Positions 1-7,651 are shown, counted from the stretch's first letter. The stretch: DNA of 8,537 nucleotides from an uncultured Bacteroidota bacterium (GCA_937893205.1 CALBJU010000407.1:1-8537), one strand, 5' to 3'. Program-made: numbers and translations. The notes: a model not told the origin generated them from the letters alone.

Positions 1-84
1 TTTGACACATCACACAGACCTCATCGCTTGTAGGACCAAGAAGCCGAAATCAACGAGGGATTCGCCATTTATCCCTCGCACAAC

Positions 85-765
85 TTGCATATGCTGCTCT
101 TCGCCGCATCCATGGACGGCCAGGGCGCCGTAGCCATTCAGGCCGCGCGCGATTATGAGAAGTTGACGGGCAATAACATCTACACCGCGCTCACGCTCGT
201 TCGATTTGGCCGATTTGATGACATCGCCATGCTCTCAGACCGTTCCGGCAACGATGTGCGAGAGGGAATGTGGGACTTCGCGAAGGGATACGCCGCGCTC
301 AGAGATGGCAATTCGGACGAAGCAAAAGATCTCGCTGAGACCATTATCCAGACGTCAACCACGTCCAGCGCGGCCTTCCGGCGCCACTCAGCTGAACATC
401 TGCTTGGAGATGTAGGCAATATTCTTCTGGGAGAGGTTCTTCGGGAAGAGGGAGACCTCGCGGGCGCAATCGTAGCCTTTGAAGCAGCCGTCGCCCTCGA
501 AGATCAGCTCATCTACGACGAACCCGAGCCCCTCCCTTTTGCGGCCCGTGACTGGCTGGGCGCAGCGCTTCTGGAAAACGGGGACTTCGCCGGCGCCGAA
601 GAAGTGTACCGCGCCGCACTGGAAGATCATCCTCACAACGGCTGGTCGCTGTACGGACTGTTGGAAGCACTCCAGGGCCAAGACAAAACCGACGCCGACG
701 TGCAGGCGGATTTCGATCAGTCGTGGGCGCGCTCAGACACATGGATTCGGGGATCGCGATTTTAG
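85..765 (+). CDS. C-terminal part of a tetratricopeptide-repeat protein (5' incomplete or frameshifted)
   Basis: The 226 residues visible from TTG 85 match by eye the C-terminal half of a family of TPR proteins of roughly 500-600 aa. The match starts with the conserved block HNLHMLLFAASMDGQGAVAI and ends with the family's closing W-A-R-S-D-T-W...SRF. Two TPR-like helical hairpins are clear, around residues 104-137 (GEVLREEGDLAGAIVAFEAA) and 150-195 (ALLENGDFAGAEEVYRAAL). The frame stays open back to codon 34-36, and the upstream residues (EGFAIYPSHN) also look like family sequence. An in-frame TAG at 31-33 blocks further extension, and no good Shine-Dalgarno precedes TTG 85 or the alternative ATG 91. 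The true gene therefore probably began outside the window, and this is either a frameshifted or disrupted copy or an assembly-edge error. TPR proteins scaffold protein contacts; no enzymatic role is visible. Its stop codon directly abuts the next ATG, so it belongs to the operon that follows. Confidence 0.75.
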   Translation: MHMLLFAASMDGQGAVAIQAARDYEKLTGNNIYTALTLVRFGRFDDIAMLSDRSGNDVREGMWDFAKGYAALRDGNSDEAKDLAETIIQTSTTSSAAFRRHSAEHLLGDVGNILLGEVLREEGDLAGAIVAFEAAVALEDQLIYDEPEPLPFAARDWLGAALLENGDFAGAEEVYRAALEDHPHNGWSLYGLLEALQGQDKTDADVQADFDQSWARSDTWIRGSRF

Positions 766-768
766 ATG
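749..768 (+). promoter_or_regulatory. Zero-gap TAGATG junction with distant Shine-Dalgarno-like GGGGA
   Basis: The TPR gene stops with TAG at 763-765 and the PSD1-type gene starts with ATG at 766, with no base between them. The only purine-rich ribosome-site candidate is GGGGA at 749-753, 12 bases before the ATG, which is longer than the usual spacing. This geometry suggests translational coupling (inference). The ATG is supported as the start because the lipoprotein signal follows immediately. Confidence 0.45.
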
Positions 769-3700
769 GTTCGGCGTTGTATTCATATCGCCCTGATTGG
801 TCTCCTCGCTGGATGCGCGGTGGACAAACCTGCGGAAATCGTGGAGTTGGAATCGAGCATTCCGGAGGTCGTCAGCTTCAGCCTCCACGTGCGGCCCATT
901 CTATCGGATCGATGCTTTTCGTGTCATGGTCCCAATGATGAGTCCCGTGTGACCGACCTGCGTTTTGATACGCAAGATGGACTGCGATCGGATCTTCTGG
1001 AGAGTACGCGGAGCCGGGCCGTTCGAGGAGGCGACCTCGCGGGCAGCGAGATGTATCACCGGATTACCTCGCTGGATCCTGCGTATCATATGCCGCCTCC
1101 CAAATCGAATCTCTCGTTGTCGGCGCAGGAAAAAGCGATTATCGTCCGCTGGATTGAACAGGGAGCGGAGTATGAGACCCACTGGGCATTTACGCCCCCT
1201 GTCGAACCCCCTGTGCCGGACACCCCGGAAGATGGGGAGCAAGATTGGTCCATCGATCCCCTCGATCAGTTCGTTCTGGCCAGGCTCAATCGGGAAAACC
1301 TCGATTCGTCCGCGCCCGCCGCGCGCGAAGCCTGGCTCAGGCGAGTCACGTTTGACCTGATAGGCCTACCACCGAGCATTCAGGAACTGGATGATTTTGC
1401 GGCCGACGATACGCCTGACGCGTTCGAATCAGTTGTGGACCGGCTTCTTGCTTCCGATCAGTATGGCGAGCGAATGGCAGTTCAGTGGCTGGATATCGCC
1501 CGATATGCGGACAGTCATGGATATCAGGACGACGGCTGGCGAAATATGTGGCCATGGCGGGACTGGGTCATCCGCGCCTACAATGACAATCAGCCCTACG
1601 ACGAGTTCGTGACCGACCAACTCGCCGGGGATCTGTATGAGAATCCTACGCGTGATCAGATTCTCGCCACAGGATTCAACCGAAATCACCTGCAGAGTCA
1701 GGAGGGCGGCATCGTTCTGGAGGAGTACCGCAACGACTATGTCGCCAACCGGACCGACACGTTTGGAAAGGCTTTTTTGGGGGTCACGGTGGAATGCTCG
1801 CGCTGCCACAATCACCGCTACGATCCCGTTTCTCAGGAAGACTACTACAGCCTCTACGCCTTCTTCAACAGCGTCAACGAGATAGGGAATATCCCGTACG
1901 CCGGCGAGGCCAGCCCGACGGTTATCCTCACGACGAAGATTGAAGATGAGCGCCTCGAGGAAATTCGCAAGATGATCGCCGAGCTGGAACCGGGAATCGA
2001 GCCCGAAAACCCATCGTATGAAGAGGGCTTCTCGAATTGGCAGGCAAATTCGCCGTCCGATGTAGAGCCTCAAGGCTTGATCGCGCATTATCCCATCGAG
2101 GAGTTCGTGGAAAAAGAGGATCTTCTGACCCTCCAAGACCTCATTCAACCCGACAGCGCGGGATATTTCAAGGGCGACAAGGATAATCTGCCACCTATCG
2201 TTGAGGGAGTCCACGGAAAAGCGATGACGCTCGTGGGTGACGGATATCTGGACATGGGGGACAAGCGGCATCATTTCGACCGCATCGACCCCTTCAGCCT
2301 GAGCCTTTGGTTTAGAATAGATGACCCAGACACGTTTGGGCCCCTTATCTCTAAAACGAGCGGCCTTTTTGACGGAAACCGGGGCTATCACGCACATCTG
2401 AATGCCGATCACACGCTGACCGCCAGCATGGTGCATGTCGGTCCCGACAATCAGATCTCCATTCGCACCACAGAGAGTATCACCTCAGGGGAATGGCATC
2501 ATATTGTGATGGCCTATGATGGCTCCAGCCGCGCCGCGGGAATAAAACTTTCCCTGGATGGACAGCTCATGGCCGCCTCCGTAGAAGTGGACAATCTCAA
2601 GCAGAGCACTACCGTAAACATCGATCCGTTTACCCATGACTCGACCAACTGGGCTGGACCCGGCGACTTGCGCCTGGGATTTTCCGACAACAATCAGCAG
2701 ACGCTGGATGGCGTTACCGTTGACGAATTCAAGGTATTCAATCGGGCGTTGACCACACCCGAAATCAATGTGCTTGCCGGTCTTGATGTAGGATCCGATG
2801 GGCTACGACCCTATTTCGTGACGACCACCTCAGAGCTCTATAAGGCCAGATTCTCACTCCTGCGTTCGCTTCGGCGAGAAGAAAACGATATTCTGACACA
2901 CGCGCCAGAGGTCATGGTGATGCGTGATCTGCGCGAGCCGCGTGAGACCCATTTACTATTTCGCGGGGCGTATGATCAGCCCCGACAAATGGTGACTCCA
3001 AGTACGCCATCCGCTCTTCTTCCCTTTTCGGATGAGCTTCCTCGAAATCGTCTGGGATTGGCGCAGTGGCTCTTCGACGACTCCAATCCGACGACGGCGC
3101 GCGTGGCTGTCAATCGATTGTGGCAGCAGATTTTTGGAACTGGAATCGTAGCAACATCCGATAATTTCGGCTCCCAGGGCACGGTGCCCTCCCACCCCCA
3201 GTTGCTGGACTACCTGGCGCTGCAATACCGCGATTCAGGATGGGACACCAAGGCCATGCTGAAGCGATTTGTGTTGAGCGCTACGTATCGGCAGAGTTCA
3301 ATCGCATCGCCCGATGCATTGGAGGATGACCCGGAAAACGTGTTGCTCGCGCGGGGGCCGAGTAGACGTCTTACCGCTGAAATGATGCGAGACAACGCAT
3401 TGGCGGTGAGCGGATTGTTGGTTGATGACATCGGCGGGACGCCCGTCAGGCCCTACCAGCCTCCGGGCTTGTGGAAAGAACAAGCTACCCGGAATGGTAC
3501 CGAATACATTCAAGACCATGGGGATGCTCTTTATCGACGCAGTATGTATACCATCTGGAAGCGGACGACGCCCCCTCCTGCCATGATGAACTTCGACACG
3601 TCTGAGCGCAATCTCTGTATCGTTCGGCGCCAGAGTACATCCACCCCACTGCAGGCTCTCGTGCTGATGAATGATCCTCAATTCGTCGAAGCCGCGCGCA

Positions 3701-3990
3701 TTCTCGCCGAGCGGATGTTTATCGAGGGTGGTGAGAAAGATGCATCCAGAATTACGTTTGGATTTCGGGCGCTGACCGGCCGCGAACCCTCTGTCGATGA
3801 ACTGACCCTTCTTTCGGGCCTGCTTGATGAAGAGCGTAAATCGTATTCGTCGAATCTCGCGGCGGCCGAGGAGCTGCTGGAGACGGGAGAATTTGCGCGC
3901 AATGATCAACTGCCGGCAGGAGAGGTCGCTGCGCTTACCACCGTGGCTTCCACGATCATGAATTTCGACGCCACGATAATCCTTCGATAA
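766..3990 (+). CDS. Planctomycete-type cytochrome lipoprotein: PSCyt1 - PSCyt2 (DUF1549) - LamG-like - PSD1 (DUF1553)
   Basis: This 1074-aa exported protein starts with a lipoprotein signal: a basic N-end, a hydrophobic stretch, then lipobox L14-A-G-C17, so Cys17 is probably lipidated. PSCyt1 follows (about 40-145), with c-type haem motif C50-F-S-C53-H54 and a likely distal ligand Met109 in YHMPPPKS, ending in the usual HWAFTPP. PSCyt2 spans about 160-372, with GLPPS near 200, YGERMAVQWLDIARYAD near 233-248 and a second CxxCH, C344-S-R-C347-H348-N-H350. A concanavalin/LamG-like domain (about 437-667) begins GLIAHYPIEEF and ends VDEFKVFNRALTTPEI. PSD1 fills about 722-1070, with RGAYDQP, ARVAVNRLWQQIFGTG, FGSQG..PSHP, SATYRQSS, YQPPGLWKE, YRRSMYTIWKRT and TPLQALVLMNDP. 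All blocks are intact and the length is normal for the LamG-containing version. The biochemical role of the family is unknown; haem binding and glycan contact are inferences from the domains. It is paired with the DUF1501 gene 3 bases downstream, the standard partnership. Confidence 0.95.
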   Translation: MVRRCIHIALIGLLAGCAVDKPAEIVELESSIPEVVSFSLHVRPILSDRCFSCHGPNDESRVTDLRFDTQDGLRSDLLESTRSRAVRGGDLAGSEMYHRITSLDPAYHMPPPKSNLSLSAQEKAIIVRWIEQGAEYETHWAFTPPVEPPVPDTPEDGEQDWSIDPLDQFVLARLNRENLDSSAPAAREAWLRRVTFDLIGLPPSIQELDDFAADDTPDAFESVVDRLLASDQYGERMAVQWLDIARYADSHGYQDDGWRNMWPWRDWVIRAYNDNQPYDEFVTDQLAGDLYENPTRDQILATGFNRNHLQSQEGGIVLEEYRNDYVANRTDTFGKAFLGVTVECSRCHNHRYDPVSQEDYYSLYAFFNSVNEIGNIPYAGEASPTVILTTKIEDERLEEIRKMIAELEPGIEPENPSYEEGFSNWQANSPSDVEPQGLIAHYPIEEFVEKEDLLTLQDLIQPDSAGYFKGDKDNLPPIVEGVHGKAMTLVGDGYLDMGDKRHHFDRIDPFSLSLWFRIDDPDTFGPLISKTSGLFDGNRGYHAHLNADHTLTASMVHVGPDNQISIRTTESITSGEWHHIVMAYDGSSRAAGIKLSLDGQLMAASVEVDNLKQSTTVNIDPFTHDSTNWAGPGDLRLGFSDNNQQTLDGVTVDEFKVFNRALTTPEINVLAGLDVGSDGLRPYFVTTTSELYKARFSLLRSLRREENDILTHAPEVMVMRDLREPRETHLLFRGAYDQPRQMVTPSTPSALLPFSDELPRNRLGLAQWLFDDSNPTTARVAVNRLWQQIFGTGIVATSDNFGSQGTVPSHPQLLDYLALQYRDSGWDTKAMLKRFVLSATYRQSSIASPDALEDDPENVLLARGPSRRLTAEMMRDNALAVSGLLVDDIGGTPVRPYQPPGLWKEQATRNGTEYIQDHGDALYRRSMYTIWKRTTPPPAMMNFDTSERNLCIVRRQSTSTPLQALVLMNDPQFVEAARILAERMFIEGGEKDASRITFGFRALTGREPSVDELTLLSGLLDEERKSYSSNLAAAEELLETGEFARNDQLPAGEVAALTTVASTIMNFDATIILR

Positions 3991-3993
3991 GGC

Positions 3994-5448
3994 ATGTGCG
4001 AATTTGACGACATCAAATATCTCTCGACCCGGCGTCACTTCCTCGCAAAGACCAGCATGGGTATCGGATCGGCCGCGCTGGCATCGATGCTGAATCCACT
4101 GGGTGTGATGGATGCGTTTGGAGCGTCGCAGCCCGTTCTTGACCCGATCGGTCCGCACTTCCTGCCGAAAGTCAAACGCGTGATCTATCTGTTCCAGAGC
4201 GGTGGACCCTCGCACCTCGACCTGCTGGACTACAAGCCCGCCCTGCAGCGAATGAACGGACAAGAACTGCCTTCCTCCGTGCGAGGCAACCAGCGACTAA
4301 CCGGAATGTCGGCCCATCAGAAATCCCTCCCTATGGCCGGATCTCAGTTCGGATTCAGTCAACACGGAAAGGGAGGGGCATGGTTTTCAGATCTGCTCCC
4401 CCACACGGCCAGCATCGCGGACGACATATGCGTCATTCGAACGATGCAAACGGAAGCGATCAACCATGATCCAGCTATCACCTTTTTTCAGACGGGCTCC
4501 CAGCAAACCGGCCGTCCTTCCTTCGGATCTTGGATGAGTTACGGACTGGGTTCACTTAACGAAAATCTGCCAACATTTACCGTCTTGCTGTCAAGAAGCC
4601 GAAACGGAGATCAGCCCCTTTATTCGAGATTGTGGGGTAATGGCTTCCTTCCATCGCTCCACCAGGGCGTACAGTTCCGAGGCGGTGTCGACCCGGTACT
4701 GTATCTGAACAATCCGGAGGGCATGTCGAGGCCCAGCCGCCGCCGCATGCTGGATACGCTTCGAGAAATGCACGTTGCCGAGCATCAGCGGACGATGGAT
4801 CCCGAAATCGATTCTCGCATCGCCCAGTATGAGATGGCGTATCGAATGCAGGCTTCGGTGCCGGATGCCATGGATCTCAGCGATGAACCCGATGAGGTCT
4901 TCGAACTCTACGGAGAAAATGCACGCACGCCCGGGACGTATGCAGCCAACTGCCTTCTCGCCCGTCGTCTGGCGGAACGGGATGTCCGTTTCATTCAGAT
5001 CTACCATCAAGGATGGGATCAGCACGGAAATCTGCCGAAAGACATCGAGATCATGACGAAGGACACGGATCAGCCCTCCGCTGCATTGGTCAAGGATCTG
5101 AAAAGACGTGGGCTCCTCGACGACACACTCGTGATTTGGGGTGGCGAATTTGGGCGGACGAGTTACTCTCAGGGCAAGCTTACGGCCACGAATTACGGCC
5201 GCGACCACCACCCGCGATGTTTCTCCGTGTGGGTTGCAGGCGGGGGCATCAATGCCGGAACTGTCTACGGGGATACCGACGATTTCGGATACAACGTCCT
5301 ACGCAATCCTGTGCACGTACATGATTTCCAGGCGACGCTTTTACACTTGATGGGATTCGACCACGAGAGATTCACCGTGCATCATCAGGGCCGAAGGTAT
5401 CGTCTGACCGATGTTTCCGGGAGGGTTGTCAAGGGAATTCTCTCTTAG
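3994..5448 (+). CDS. DUF1501 family protein with Tat signal (alkaline phosphatase/sulfatase-like fold)
   Basis: This 484-aa protein has an N-terminal twin-arginine signal, S-T-R13-R14-H-F-L, followed by a small-residue hydrophobic run (GIGSAALASML). It is therefore probably exported folded, possibly with metal cofactors. The rest is a full-length DUF1501 domain: VKRVIYLFQSGGPSHLDLLD (60-79), GAWFSDLLPHTASIADDICV, NHDPA near 157-161, TGRPSFGSWMSYGLGS, LWGNGFLPSLHQGVQFRG, RIAQYEMAYRMQASVP, WDQHG (341-345), GGEFGRT (383-389), GRDHHP (402-407) and a final LTDVSGRVVKGILS. The clustered D, H and E residues are where metal-binding residues of the superfamily are expected, but substrate and activity of DUF1501 proteins are not established. 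The start at 3994 is favoured because later ATGs would remove the twin arginines. Only a weak AAGG lies one base before the ATG, and the upstream gene ends 3 bases away, so translational coupling is likely. It probably works with the upstream PSD1 lipoprotein. Confidence 0.94.
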   Translation: MCEFDDIKYLSTRRHFLAKTSMGIGSAALASMLNPLGVMDAFGASQPVLDPIGPHFLPKVKRVIYLFQSGGPSHLDLLDYKPALQRMNGQELPSSVRGNQRLTGMSAHQKSLPMAGSQFGFSQHGKGGAWFSDLLPHTASIADDICVIRTMQTEAINHDPAITFFQTGSQQTGRPSFGSWMSYGLGSLNENLPTFTVLLSRSRNGDQPLYSRLWGNGFLPSLHQGVQFRGGVDPVLYLNNPEGMSRPSRRRMLDTLREMHVAEHQRTMDPEIDSRIAQYEMAYRMQASVPDAMDLSDEPDEVFELYGENARTPGTYAANCLLARRLAERDVRFIQIYHQGWDQHGNLPKDIEIMTKDTDQPSAALVKDLKRRGLLDDTLVIWGGEFGRTSYSQGKLTATNYGRDHHPRCFSVWVAGGGINAGTVYGDTDDFGYNVLRNPVHVHDFQATLLHLMGFDHERFTVHHQGRRYRLTDVSGRVVKGILS

Positions 5449-5464
5449 CGAGCACACGACTGGC
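5449..5464. other. 16-bp convergent junction, no terminator seen
   Basis: The DUF1501 stop (TAG 5446-5448) and the reverse-strand permease stop (CTA 5465-5467) are separated by 16 bases. No strong hairpin or T-run lies in or next to the gap. Only a weak AGCGA/TCGCT pair (5447-5451 and 5469-5473) with a 17-base loop is present. Any terminators must lie inside the opposing coding sequences, or the transcripts overlap at their 3' ends. Confidence 0.6.
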
Positions 5465-7564
5465 CTAATCGCTGTATTTCTGGCGAAGTTCTTTCAGCTG
5501 TTCTGGATCTCCCAGAATGGTAAGACGATCTCCCTCTTCCAGAACCGTATCGCCTGTCGGGATGATGTTCTCTCCTTTCCGCCGAATCACCGGAATCAGA
5601 TTTCCCGGTGGCAGATGTATCTCACGAAGAGACCTGCCCACCAGCTCGCTGGTACCACCTTCTGCACTGACCACGAGATAGAGGAAATGCTCTTCTTTCA
5701 GAAGGGCTTCTTTGAGCCCGCGTTCTCCGGAAGCAGAGGTCCAATCCTGCGCGAACGAGTCACCATCCACTCGACGGGCAATCTGTGCCAGAATTCTCAA
5801 GTGCTGACCTGGATCATCCTTTGGACTTATGAGGAAGAAGATGGCGGTAACGATCGACTCTGGATTATCTGGACTCAGTTCAAGATCTGGCGCACTCAGG
5901 GTGACACCCCCCTTCGATCGGACGAGGACCATTTCGGGATGCTTGAGGCCCTCCACGCTCAAATGGGGCAGGGCTACTCCGCGCGTTACGGGGGTAGCGC
6001 CCAAGCGCGTTCCTTCTAGGAATTTTTTGGAAATGTTGTGGGCTGTCATGGGTACGCGGTGCGAAAGCCAGGCAGCTGCCTGTTCTACAACGTCCTCAAA
6101 AGAGGTGGCCTGGTCGAGATCAATCACGAAGCTGCGAGCGATAATGTCGTCGAATGGATCCTCCGCTCTGAGCCCTTTTTCTTTGAGTATTTCACGCAGC
6201 TCCCGATCCAATTCGTCGGTGCTTTCGCGACCGAGGCGCTCAAATATGTGAAAGATGGCGCCACTTCGCTCCACGCGATCAGAAGCATAGTATTTATACC
6301 ACATCGCACCGAACACCAGCAACCCTATGGTGAACAACACTTCAAGCGATCCCATCTGAAATATGAGCCAGATTGGAGCGATCACGCCCACAATGTGCAG
6401 CCAGGGATATAATGGGCTTCTGAAGCCGGGGTCGTACGAGGCAAGTCGCGCTTCCCTCATAACGATCACTGCGGTCGCGCTCATGGCGAACATGAGCAAC
6501 TGAAAAGCGGAAGCCAGTTTGGCTATTTTCATCGGGTTGAGAACGGTGACGAAGAGGACAATGATACCCGCCGTCAACAAAATCGCATTGAACGGCGCAG
6601 AGGATCCTTTCGAGAGACGACTCAAAAATTCTGGAAGTATTCTGTCCTTGCTCATGGCCATTGGGTAGCGCGATGAACTCAAAACGCCGGCGTTCGCAAC
6701 CGAGGAGAATGCCAGGAGCGCAGCGATGGTCATCAGAACACCGCCCCACGGCCCAACCATCGCGTCAGCTACCAGTGCTACCGGTGTAAGACTCCCACCC
6801 TCGGCGCCAAGTACGTCGGCTCCCACGACGCCTATCATGATGCTCGTACCGCCCAGATACACAACCAGCGCAGTCAGATAGGCCAGGAGCATTCCAAGGG
6901 GCAAATTCCGCTCGGGATTTTTCACTTCTCCCGCAACGCTCGCCACTTTGGTCAATCCCATATAACTCACGATGACCAGTCCAGCGGTAGAAATGAGAGT
7001 GGCGCCAGGAGTCGCAAACATCTCAGTAAACTGCCCGGCTTTCATATTCATGAAACCCACTCCGCTGAACCACACGAGAATAATCAGCAATCCGATCACC
7101 AGAAACGCCTGAGCCAGGCCGGACTTTTTAGCACCCATCAGATTGACGAGACTAAACAAGATGGCAAGACCGGCAGCCACAGGTTTGATGTCAAGGTCTG
7201 GAAAGTACAGGCCGAGGTAGGCTCCGAGCCCGACCAATGCGAACGAAGTCTTCAGGATCAGAGAGACCCACGTTCCAAACCCACTCATGGTCCCCCACAA
7301 CGGGCCCATCGACCGATCCAGAAAATAATAGTCGCCGCCGGAACGGGGCATTGCCGTTGCCAACTCGGCCTTGGCCAGCAAGCCCGGTAGCAGAAATGCT
7401 GCCGCAATCAGATAGGCAAGAGGAAGGGCAGATCCGACATAGGACGCTGCCAGCCCCGGAAGAAGAAAAAAGCCCGAACTGAGCGTAGCCCCGGTCGCCA
7501 GGGCATACACGTCGAAAAGCCCGAGCTCTTTCTTCATCTTTAATGATGTGCCTGCTTCTGTCAT
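5465..7564 (-). CDS. APC-superfamily amino-acid permease fused to a PTS EIIA type-2 domain and a TrkA_C (RCK_C) domain
   Basis: This 699-aa inner-membrane protein has three parts. Residues about 14-424 form an APC transporter with about 12 hydrophobic segments. TM1 carries GATLSSGFFLLPG, the place of the family's substrate-binding glycine motif. AELATAMPRSGGDYYFLDRS and SSRYPMAMSKDRILPEFLSR are typical amino-acid permease loops. A charged linker (about 425-470) leads to an EIIA type-2 domain (about 470-622). This has TPVTRGVALPH534, whose His aligns with the phosphorylated His of fructose/mannitol/Ntr EIIA, and the second family His at 588 (GQHLRILAQIAR). Residues about 637-699 are a TrkA_C domain (LVGRSLREIHLP...DTVLEEGDRLTILGDPEQL). 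The C-terminal parts should be cytosolic and regulatory, gating uptake by phosphorylation or ligand binding (inference). The substrate cannot be read from sequence. The start at 7564 has GAAGAG just upstream; an alternative ATG at 7537 would lose nine non-conserved residues. Similar fusions are known in environmental bacteria, and all domains look intact. Confidence 0.92.
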   Translation of the reverse strand: MTEAGTSLKMKKELGLFDVYALATGATLSSGFFLLPGLAASYVGSALPLAYLIAAAFLLPGLLAKAELATAMPRSGGDYYFLDRSMGPLWGTMSGFGTWVSLILKTSFALVGLGAYLGLYFPDLDIKPVAAGLAILFSLVNLMGAKKSGLAQAFLVIGLLIILVWFSGVGFMNMKAGQFTEMFATPGATLISTAGLVIVSYMGLTKVASVAGEVKNPERNLPLGMLLAYLTALVVYLGGTSIMIGVVGADVLGAEGGSLTPVALVADAMVGPWGGVLMTIAALLAFSSVANAGVLSSSRYPMAMSKDRILPEFLSRLSKGSSAPFNAILLTAGIIVLFVTVLNPMKIAKLASAFQLLMFAMSATAVIVMREARLASYDPGFRSPLYPWLHIVGVIAPIWLIFQMGSLEVLFTIGLLVFGAMWYKYYASDRVERSGAIFHIFERLGRESTDELDRELREILKEKGLRAEDPFDDIIARSFVIDLDQATSFEDVVEQAAAWLSHRVPMTAHNISKKFLEGTRLGATPVTRGVALPHLSVEGLKHPEMVLVRSKGGVTLSAPDLELSPDNPESIVTAIFFLISPKDDPGQHLRILAQIARRVDGDSFAQDWTSASGERGLKEALLKEEHFLYLVVSAEGGTSELVGRSLREIHLPPGNLIPVIRRKGENIIPTGDTVLEEGDRLTILGDPEQLKELRQKYSD

Positions 7565-7583
7565 GTCTCTTCAACTTAACCGC

Positions 7584-7594
7584 GTGCGACGCAC
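7584..7594. repeat. 11-bp palindrome GTGCG-A-CGCAC in the permease leader
   Basis: Two perfect 5-base inverted arms (7584-7588 and 7590-7594) flank one central base, 20 bases upstream of the permease start. A one-base loop cannot form a good RNA hairpin, so if it is functional a DNA operator is more likely. Chance is not excluded for arms this short. Confidence 0.4.
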
Positions 7595-7598
7595 CAGG

Positions 7599-7615
7599 GG
7601 AGGGATGCTCCCTCC
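7599..7615 (-). repeat. Perfect 7-bp hairpin (GGAGGGA - 3-nt loop - TCCCTCC) upstream of the permease
   Basis: Arms 7599-7605 and 7609-7615 are perfectly complementary around a 3-base loop and GC-rich, so the hairpin should be stable in RNA. No T-run follows on either strand, so it is not a classical intrinsic terminator. It lies 34-51 bases upstream of the permease ATG. If the promoter candidate just upstream is real, the hairpin would sit at the very 5' end of the permease mRNA, where it could protect the message or serve as a regulator site (inference). Confidence 0.55.
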
Positions 7616-7623
7616 GTAAACAT

Positions 7624-7651
7624 ATAATACGGGTTCCAGGCAATATGCCAG
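7624..7651 (-). promoter_or_regulatory. Candidate sigma-70-type promoter for the permease gene
   Basis: On the reverse strand, CTGGCA (7651-7646; 4 of 6 to the -35 consensus) is followed after 16 bases by TATTAT (7629-7624; 5 of 6 to the -10 consensus). Transcription would begin near 7617, about 53 bases before the permease ATG. A short dyad GGCA-ATA-TGCC (7639-7649) overlaps the -35 and spacer. TATAAT at 7623-7628 also reads on the forward strand, but it has no -35 and no forward gene behind it. Confidence 0.3.

Noticed and set aside
1429..2436. 335-codon reverse-strand open frame opposite the PSD1-type gene
   Set aside because: It lies wholly antisense to a gene with conserved domains, its translation has no recognisable motif, and long antisense frames are common in GC-rich codon-biased genes.
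3298..4263. 321-codon reverse-strand open frame across the PSD1/DUF1501 junction
   Set aside because: It is antisense to the conserved C-terminus of PSD1 and to the Tat signal of DUF1501. The translation is rich in Arg, His and Gln and matches nothing I know.
3994..5448. Annotating the DUF1501 protein as a sulfatase
   Set aside because: It shares the broader fold, but the sulfatase C/S-x-P-S/A-R nucleophile motif that becomes formylglycine is not present, so the general family name is kept.
5447..5473. AGCGA/TCGCT inverted repeat as a bidirectional terminator
   Set aside because: The arms are only 5 bases with a 17-base loop and no T-tract on either side; it is likely chance.
5411..6019. 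202-codon forward frame overlapping the permease C-terminus
   Set aside because: It is a shadow of the EIIA and TrkA_C coding region on the other strand, with low-complexity, non-family translation and no ribosome site.
7623..7628. Perfect TATAAT on the forward strand as a promoter
   Set aside because: The sequence 17 bases upstream (GAGGGA) is not a -35 element, and only antisense of the propeller gene lies downstream. The overlapping reverse-strand reading is better placed.
7191..7643. 150-codon reverse-strand frame over the permease start and leader
   Set aside because: It is out of frame with the permease, whose TM1-TM3 motifs are intact in the chosen frame, so it is not evidence of a frameshift.
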